Below, in pieces: positions 60,201 through 64,000 of a stretch of DNA of 64,000 nt. This DNA is from Sinonovacula constricta (lineage: Eukaryota > Mollusca > Bivalvia > Cardiida > Solecurtidae), in contig CM017556.1 of assembly GCA_007844125.1 (NCBI GenBank), forward strand, positions 74,641,635 to 74,705,634, read 5' to 3'. The position numbers and the translations under genes were made by a program. Positions within the stretch are counted from its first letter, which is position 1. Every line of letters begins with the position of its first letter. The notes beneath the pieces were generated by a model, which was not told where the DNA came from, made no database searches, and saw only the letters and a program-made list of their open reading frames with translations.

Positions 60201-63200
60201 CATAAAACATGGCAAAACACTTAATAACTATATCAGTCTTGTTTACCTTTAAGGAAAAGGTGGTAGGGGCCTTCAGAAGGAGAAGTAAAGGAATATTTGG
60301 ACATTTAGTGTATGGAATTTTATATCTGCTCATTAGTATTGTGTTGTATGTTGATACACTCCCTTACACTGTAACATGCTTTCTTCTTGAAAAACAACAT
60401 GACATAAAACAGTTAAAGCCATACTTACAAATAGTATTTTTTGTGTTTGTTTTACAATTAAAACTTTTTTTGTATATACTGTTATATTAATGTTTATCTA
60501 GAGGTGGCTGAGGAGGTGTTCAATCGGTGTATGACTGACAACAAGGAAAATCTGGAGAGTGTCAAGTACAAGATCACATTCAACTATGAGTTCCTTGATG
60601 ATTTGTACTCTGTGTTGTCCTGGAGTGAGAAAGGAACCAGTGACTCTGGATCTTCCTCAGGTATACACCCCATCATATACCGTATTCAGGTATACACCCC
60701 ATCATATACCGTACTCAGGTATACTCCCCATCATATACCGTACTCAGGTATACACCCCATCATATACCATACTCAGGTATACACCCCACCATATACTGTA
60801 CTCGGGTATACACCCAACCATATACCATACTCAGATATACACCCCACCATATACTGTACTCGGGTATACACCAACCATATACCATACTCAGATATACACC
60901 CCCTACACATACCATACTAAGGTTTACACCCCAGCATATACCATACTCAGATATAAACTCGACCATATACCATATTCAGGTATACATCCCACCATATACC
61001 ATACTCGCATACACCCCACCATATCCCATACTCATGTATACACCCCACCATATCCCATACTCATGTATACACCCCACCATATCCCATACTCATGTATACA
61101 CCCCACCATATCCCATACTCATGTATACACCCCACCATATCCCATACTCAGGTATACATCCCACTCAACCATATACCATACTCAGGTATACACCCCACCA
61201 TATCCCATACTCATGTATACACCCCACCATATCCCATACTCAGGTATACATCCCACTCAACCATATCCCATACTCATGTATACACCCCACCATATCCCAT
61301 ACTCAGGTATACATCCCACTCAACCATATACCATACTCAGGTATACATCCCACTCAACCATATACCATACTCAGGTATACACCCCCCCCACCCTATACCA
61401 TACACAGGTATACATTCCACCATAAACCATACTCAGGTATACATACCACCATATACCATTCTCAGGTATACACTCCACCATATACCATACTCAGGTATAC
61501 ACTCTACCATATACAGTACTCAGGTATACACTCCACCATATACTGTACTCAGGTACACACTCCACCATATACTGTATTCAGGTACACACCCCACCATATA
61601 CTGTACTCAGGTATACACCCCACCATATGCTGTACTCAGGTACACACTCTACCATATACAGTACTTAGGTACACACTCCATCATATAATGTATTCAGGTA
61701 CACACCCCACCATATACTGTACTCAGGTATACACCCCACCATATACTGTATTCAGGTACACACCCCACCATATACTGTACTCAGGTATACACTTCATCAT
61801 ATAATGTACTCAGGTACACACTCCACCATATACTATATTCAGGTACACACCCCACCATATACTGTACTCAGGTATACACTCCACCATATACTGTACTCAG
61901 GTATACACCCCACCATATACTGTACTCAGGTATACACTCCACCATATACTGTACTCAGGTATACACCCCACTATATACTGTACTCAGGTATACACCCCAC
62001 CATATACTGTATTCAGGTACACACCCCACCATATACTGTACTCAGGTATACACCCCACCATATACTGTACTCAGGTATACACCCCACCATATACTGTACT
62101 CAGGTATACACCCCACCATATACTGTATTCAGGTATACACCCCACCATATACTGTACTCAGGTATACACTCCACCATATACTGTACTCAGGTATACACCC
62201 CACCATATACTGTATTCAGGTATACACTCCACCATATACTGTACTCAGGTATACACCCCACCATATACTGTACTCAGGTATACACCCCACCATATACTGT
62301 ACTCAGGTACACACTCCACCATATACTGTACTCAGGTATACACTCCACCATATACTGTACTCAGGTACACACTCCACCATATACTGTACTCAGGTATACA
62401 CTCCATCATATACTGTACTCAGGTACACACTCCACCATATACTGTATTCAGGTATACACTCCATCATATACTGTACTCAGGTACACACTCCACCATATAC
62501 TGTACTCAGGTATACACTCCACCATATACTTTACTCAGGTATACACTCCACCATATACTTTACTCAGGTATACACTCCACCATATACTTTACTCAGGTAT
62601 ACACTCCACCATATACTGTAGCCTGTATCAATGTGGCTTCCCAGGATTGATTAATAGCCGTGGCTCGTATTCTCCTTTTATTTTCAGAGTAATGAAATTT
62701 TCATTTTTTTTGCAGTGTAATTTTTTAATATCCATATATCTTGTGCTGTGCTAGATGTATTTTTTTTCAAGTTTAAGGTAGATTATATAGTTATAAAATA
62801 AAACAAATCAGGTGACAAAATTGTGTCATCAAGGCATAATGTGGTAGGTTAAGTTGGTTATGTATATTGGTAAGTTAGGGCAGATATAAGTGGATAAGTT
62901 AAGGCAGATATAAGTGATAAGTTAGGGCAGATATATGTGGGTAAGTTCAGGCAAATAAATATAAGCTAAGGCAGATATAAATGGGAATGTTAAGGCAGAT
63001 ATATGTGGGTAAGTTAAGGCAAATAAATATAAGCTAAGGCAGATATAAATGGGAATGTTAAGGCAGATATATGTGGGTAAGTTAAGGCCGATGTAAGTAG
63101 TTAACTTATATGCTTGAAACTTGTGAGAAATTAAGATGTAAGTGGGTAAGTTAGGGCAGGGAAACTTGGAGGAAATACACATATAAGTTTCACTTGATGG

Positions 63201-63603
63201 ATTTTGACAGTTTTCTTGTCTAGTTTTCTTTTTAAAGCCTGAAAATAACTATCCTAATGTTAACTTTAATGTTTTAGCCAAATTGTTTACATAAATTGCT
63301 GCTTTTTTTCCATTAGCTTTCTTGCATAGGTAATTTAATTTCAAGTGGTCAATTTTATTTGTTTTTTAAGATAAAGATTAAGATAATGACAATCTTATTT
63401 TAAAGTACATAAATCTTTAGAAAATTTAAAAATGTGTAAGTATTGTGTTAGAAGGTATTATAATATAAAATAGTTCTTACAAATGGTAAAATATACTTCA
63501 TGCAGGAAGCTTGTATGATGATGAAGACAAACTTACTGAACGTGCACGGCCCTACACAACAGACTCTGGTACCTTCAAAAAGAACCATCCACTTAGTATC
63601 ATG
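34507..63603 (+). CDS. TRPA1-like: TRPA-family ankyrin-repeat cation channel, N-terminal part (runs past window)
   Basis: Eighteen exons in phase: 34507-34521, 39467-39649, 41400-41568, 42003-42106, 42856-42918, 45761-45952, 46588-46806, 47535-47628, 52166-52361, 53362-53545, 54385-54492, 55833-55921, 56164-56310, 57734-57845, 58600-58736, 59253-59374, 60502-60660, 63506-63603. They give about 797 residues. Residues about 95-670 are 15-17 ankyrin repeats ([53 protein letters not shown]). Next come [25 protein letters not shown] and [15 protein letters not shown], the linker seen before the channel domain in TRPA proteins. TRPA channels are tetrameric, Ca2+-permeable plasma-membrane sensors of irritants or temperature. 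The six transmembrane helices and pore lie beyond the window. A lysine run then an acidic run (exons 4-5, residues about 142-178) interrupts the repeats. The start MDDPQ and the exon 5/6 junction are the weakest points. The exact TRPA subfamily is not settled. Confidence 0.88.
34611..34659. repeat. T-run and (GT)n microsatellite
   Basis: Two T-runs are followed by about ten GT repeats. Simple sequence only. Confidence 0.9.
36857..37016 (-). mobile_element. SINE family B copy, degraded
   Basis: GAAATACATTGCAG, TTTAGCGACGTCTAGCCATT, TGGAGGAAGACCCCA and CAGGTCAGCTGGAAGACCTC are followed by GCTAAGCAATCAGAGGGG, the remains of a tRNA-like head on the minus strand. The order matches an abundant SINE of bivalve genomes as I remember it. 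It is related to the fragments at 18990, 46320 and 56395. Confidence 0.55.
37020..37180 (+). mobile_element. SINE family A fragment, degraded
   Basis: TATAGCTCCCTTGCTTACAC, CAAGCAGAATA, AGTCAGGATAATTAGAGTGG and GAAGCCTACTGGAAG follow the order of the family A body on the plus strand. Head and tail are gone. Confidence 0.5.
42515..42855. repeat. 17-bp tandem array ending at a TRPA acceptor
   Basis: About 20 copies of a 17-bp unit (GTTTAGATGGTACTGAT) run directly up to exon 5. The last copy is mutated to GTACTTATGTTCAG, which serves as the 3' splice site at 42855. Each unit contains TGTTTAG, an acceptor-like string. Confidence 0.92.
43257..43325 (+). mobile_element. 5'-truncated SINE family A copy, 69 bp
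   Basis: The piece starts CTTCAAGTGGACACCGTCTC, continues with CAGATAACTGAAATACTG and TTGGTGGGACAATAAACCC, and ends AATAAACAAAC. TATTATTTTG is duplicated at 43247-43256 and 43326-43335. Confidence 0.88.
43714..43754 (+). other. Possible additional TRPA exon
   Basis: A strong acceptor (TTTTTCACTCAG) is followed in frame by [13 protein letters not shown], which would extend the acidic run that ends exon 5. A donor AG/GTCACA at 43755 leaves phase 2. That fits only if exon 6 starts at 45781 (after CACCACAG) instead of 45761, changing the protein by +7 residues. A phase-0 donor CCT/GTAGCC at 43738 would join the 45761 acceptor. Reading through instead meets a stop at 43798-43800. RNA data would decide. 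Confidence 0.4.
44267..44306 (+). mobile_element. 40-bp SINE family A tail with 11-bp TSD
   Basis: Only CTGTTGGTGGGACGATAAAC, CC and the AATAAAC(AAAC)n end are present. CATACCTAAGA flanks it exactly at 44256-44266 and 44307-44317, so it is a genuine, extremely 5'-truncated insertion. Confidence 0.88.
44402..45420. repeat. 38-bp tandem array
   Basis: About 26 copies of a 38-bp unit starting GTACTGGTACATGTTACTGA and continuing CATAACTGCAGTATGATT. Copies differ by a few bases and diverge more toward the right end. It lies in the TRPA intron before exon 6. The minus-strand frames across it, with repeated MYQYNHTAV, are products of the periodicity. Confidence 0.93.
45630..45700. repeat. Degraded dispersed repeat fragment
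   Basis: TCTGATCCCAGCATAGCTGG, CTGATCTGGATCTACACTG and CCTGATCAA resemble 47108-47210 and 53805-53890 (GATCCTGATCAG, GCTGG/GCTG, GGATCTACACC). The three appear to be remnants of one short element family in this gene. Confidence 0.4.
46320..46445 (+). mobile_element. Possible SINE family B head
   Basis: CTGGTTGAGTGATTCAATTT followed by CCTCAGCCCC and GGGTTTAAGTTTC is laid out like a degraded tRNA head with A and B boxes. It parallels the reverse complement of 56395-56525. Support is weak. Confidence 0.35.
47108..47210. repeat. Degraded dispersed repeat fragment
   Basis: TGCAGATCCTGATCAGTCAA, GAGCTGGTTAAGCTGGATCT, ACACCATCCGTCTAAGCCTG and ATCAATTGGC match the arrangement at 45630-45700 and 53805-53890. 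The palindromic CTGATCAG suggests a fold-back origin. Confidence 0.45.
47889..49245. mobile_element. Helitron-like element with 145-bp satellite core
   Basis: The element opens AGCTCACCGCTTCGTCCGTC. It then holds eight 145-bp tandem units starting GTGAACACACTAGAG (at 47946, 48091, 48236, 48381, 48526, 48671, 48816, 48961), and closes TCAGGTGAGCGATTA, a perfect 7-bp hairpin AGGGCCATCATGGCCCT (49223-49239) and CTTGTT. AGCTCACC at the left faces GGTGAGCG at the right. Central tandem repeats plus a terminal hairpin are the layout of non-autonomous Helitron/Helentron elements, such as the pearl group of oysters. Units 1 and 3, and 2 and 4, are near twins, so a 290-bp dimer was copied before the later monomers. 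Frames inside it are not genes. Confidence 0.75.
49780..52005. repeat. 62-bp tandem array with a hairpin in every unit
   Basis: About 36 copies of a 62-bp unit run in one direction: GAGCTTGATGGTGTAGATTC, AGTCATGTCCCCTTAGTAG, then CTGTCTTATCAAGACAG and GATATG. The last motif is a perfect 7-bp stem with a 3-nt loop. Copies vary at few positions and some lack TAG or GTG. It lies in the 4.5-kb TRPA intron between exons 8 and 9. Confidence 0.94.
53222..53285. repeat. (GAT)n/(GGT) trinucleotide tract
   Basis: An imperfect GAT-rich tract lies just upstream of TRPA exon 10. The aspartate-rich frame through it is not part of the gene, since the exon acceptor lies downstream at 53359-53361. Confidence 0.85.
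53805..53890. repeat. Degraded dispersed repeat fragment
   Basis: GTAGATCCTGATCAGTTAGT, GAAGCTG and GGTCCGGTTCTGCACAATTT belong with the remnants at 45630 and 47108. Confidence 0.4.
55555..55680. mobile_element. Two tRNA-like SINE heads, head to head
   Basis: On the minus strand, GCCGTGGTCTAACAGCTAAA with GGTTTAAATCC has the A-box and B-box layout of a tRNA gene. On the plus strand, CTGGTGGTTAGACACAATAC with GGTTTAAGTCCC shows the same layout. They nearly abut. Both are diverged and unlikely to give functional tRNAs. Confidence 0.35.
56395..56525 (-). mobile_element. SINE family B copy, degraded
   Basis: GGGAGACCCCAGAAAATG, GGTCATATAGAAGACCTCCC and GCTTTAACCAATCAGCCACA with GGGCCCC follow the order of the 36857-37016 copy. 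On the minus strand the end reads as a tRNA-like head (CTGTGGCTGATTGGTTAAAG). It lies in the intron after TRPA exon 13. Confidence 0.55.
56690..57215. repeat. Degenerate array with GTTGCTAGAAATGTG units
   Basis: Strings such as TTGCTAGAAATGTGA and GGTTCTTGTCTATGTTGCTA recur every 30-60 bases with many changes. This is an old, decaying minisatellite in the intron before TRPA exon 14. Confidence 0.65.
57259..57331. repeat. (ACAT)n microsatellite
   Basis: About 18 uninterrupted tetranucleotide copies. Intronic. Confidence 0.95.
57851..58140 (-). mobile_element. SINE family A insertion at a TRPA splice donor
   Basis: In the minus orientation it carries the AAAC tail, the family body and part of the tRNA-like head (box B region), and stops at CTCCAGGTAC, so the 5' end is truncated. 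The direct repeat AAGGCCAAGGTCTG at 57837-57850 and 58141-58154 is the target-site duplication. Its first nine bases are the last coding bases of exon 14 and the rest is the intron donor GTCTG. Both copies thus keep AAG/GTCTGT. Confidence 0.92.
58868..58910 (+). mobile_element. 3' end remnant of the Helitron-like family
   Basis: CCTGTGAGCCATGTAGAGCC, ATTAGGGCCCTCTCGTTTAG resembles the GGTGAGCGAT...GGGCCATCATGGCCCTCTTGTT terminus at 49207-49245, with the hairpin partly lost. Confidence 0.5.
60661..62617. repeat. 29-bp tandem array starting exactly at the TRPA exon 17 donor
   Basis: About 67 copies of a 29-bp unit (GTATACACYCCACCATA followed by TACTGTACTCAG). The first unit begins at the first base of the intron, after exon 17 ends TCCTCAG at 60660. 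Every unit boundary therefore repeats the CAG/GTATAC donor string, and CTCAG also resembles an acceptor end. Left-hand units vary (CCCATACTCATG, CCACTCAACC), while right-hand units are more uniform. The unit has no stop in any plus frame, giving frames of up to 316 codons with a 29-residue period ([17 protein letters not shown]...). These are not independent genes. Confidence 0.95.
62850..63170. repeat. Imperfect array of GTTAAGGCAGATATA units
   Basis: Units such as GGTAAGTTAAGGCAGATATA recur at irregular spacing, with a longer perfect repeat of ATAAATATAAGCTAAGGCAG at about 62955 and 63026. It lies in the last intron of the window. Confidence 0.8.
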
Positions 63604-63639
63604 GTAAATATTTTCAACAGTTCAAGGATATACTTCATT

Positions 63640-63810
63640 GACAAAAATATATGTAAATAAAATATGTATATATGTAAATAAACTATCTATATCTGTAAAT
63701 AAACTATATATATACATGTATGTCAATAAACTATCTATATCTGTAAAGAAACTATATATATCTGTAAAGAAACTATCTTTATCTGTAAAGAAACTATCTG
63801 TATATCTGAA
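63640..63810. repeat. Array of CTGTAAAGAAACTATATATA units
   Basis: Units of about 20 bp, in two variants (GTAAATAAACTATCTATAT and GTAAAGAAACTATCTTTAT), follow TRPA exon 18. The rest of the window to 64000 shows no exon. Confidence 0.75.
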
Positions 63811-64000
63811 TATATGAACCTTCTTTGTGTTTGGAGTTTTGTGACTCCAAAATCAAACATAAAATGTTCCATATGTTTGCTTGTAAGAAAGTCCTTTAGG
63901 ACAGGTTTACTGCATGCTATGAATATTATAAGCTGACACTTTTAGTGAAATGAAGTTAATTTAAGAGGGAAAATACAGATAAAACAACTATTTAAAGTGT

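Noticed and set aside
60504..62754. Overlapping plus-strand open frames up to 316 codons with a tyrosine/threonine/histidine 29-residue period
   Set aside because: All three frames are open because the 29-bp unit lacks stops. The real coding part ends at the 60660 donor.

Overview
The window is animal nuclear DNA, most likely from a bivalve mollusc. The genes are split into many short exons with GT/AG introns, the DNA is AT-rich, and the introns carry tRNA-headed SINEs, Helitron-like elements and large tandem arrays. The bivalve call rests on gene structure plus recognition of repeat types from memory. No species is claimed.

Three protein genes can be built exon by exon with every splice phase consistent. 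(1) Cullin-5 (CUL5), plus strand, 4224-19614, 17 coding exons, 775 residues. (2) RNA polymerase common subunit RPB6/RPABC2 (POLR2F), minus strand, 24018-32459, 5 exons, 126 residues. (3) The 5' part of a TRPA-family ankyrin-repeat cation channel, plus strand, 34507-63603, at least 18 exons and about 797 residues. Its transmembrane and pore exons lie beyond the right edge. CUL5 and POLR2F converge on a 4.4 kb interval with no further gene. POLR2F and the TRPA gene diverge from a 2 kb interval that should hold both promoters.

Layout: 1-440, broken minus-strand coding fragment; 725-2705, GGC/AGT-rich minisatellite in a 923-bp tandem duplication; 2748-3069, full-length SINE; 4.2-19.6 kb, CUL5; 19.6-24 kb, 3' UTR and intergenic DNA with one MITE-like element; 24-32.5 kb, POLR2F with a RecQ-like helicase fragment in its last intron; 32.5-34.5 kb, divergent promoter interval with hairpins; 34.5-64 kb, TRPA gene, whose introns are largely repeat arrays (units of 17, 38, 145, 62 and 29 bp).

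The three genes have unrelated jobs: ubiquitin ligation, transcription and sensory ion conduction. I see no sign that they work as a unit. I found no new multi-gene system. The most unusual pattern is that repeats touch splice junctions four times: a 30-bp tandem copy of a CUL5 donor, a 29-bp array starting exactly at a TRPA donor, a 17-bp array ending exactly at a TRPA acceptor, and a SINE whose target-site duplication copied a TRPA donor. A second useful set is one SINE family with a series of 5' truncations, most copies bounded by readable target-site duplications.
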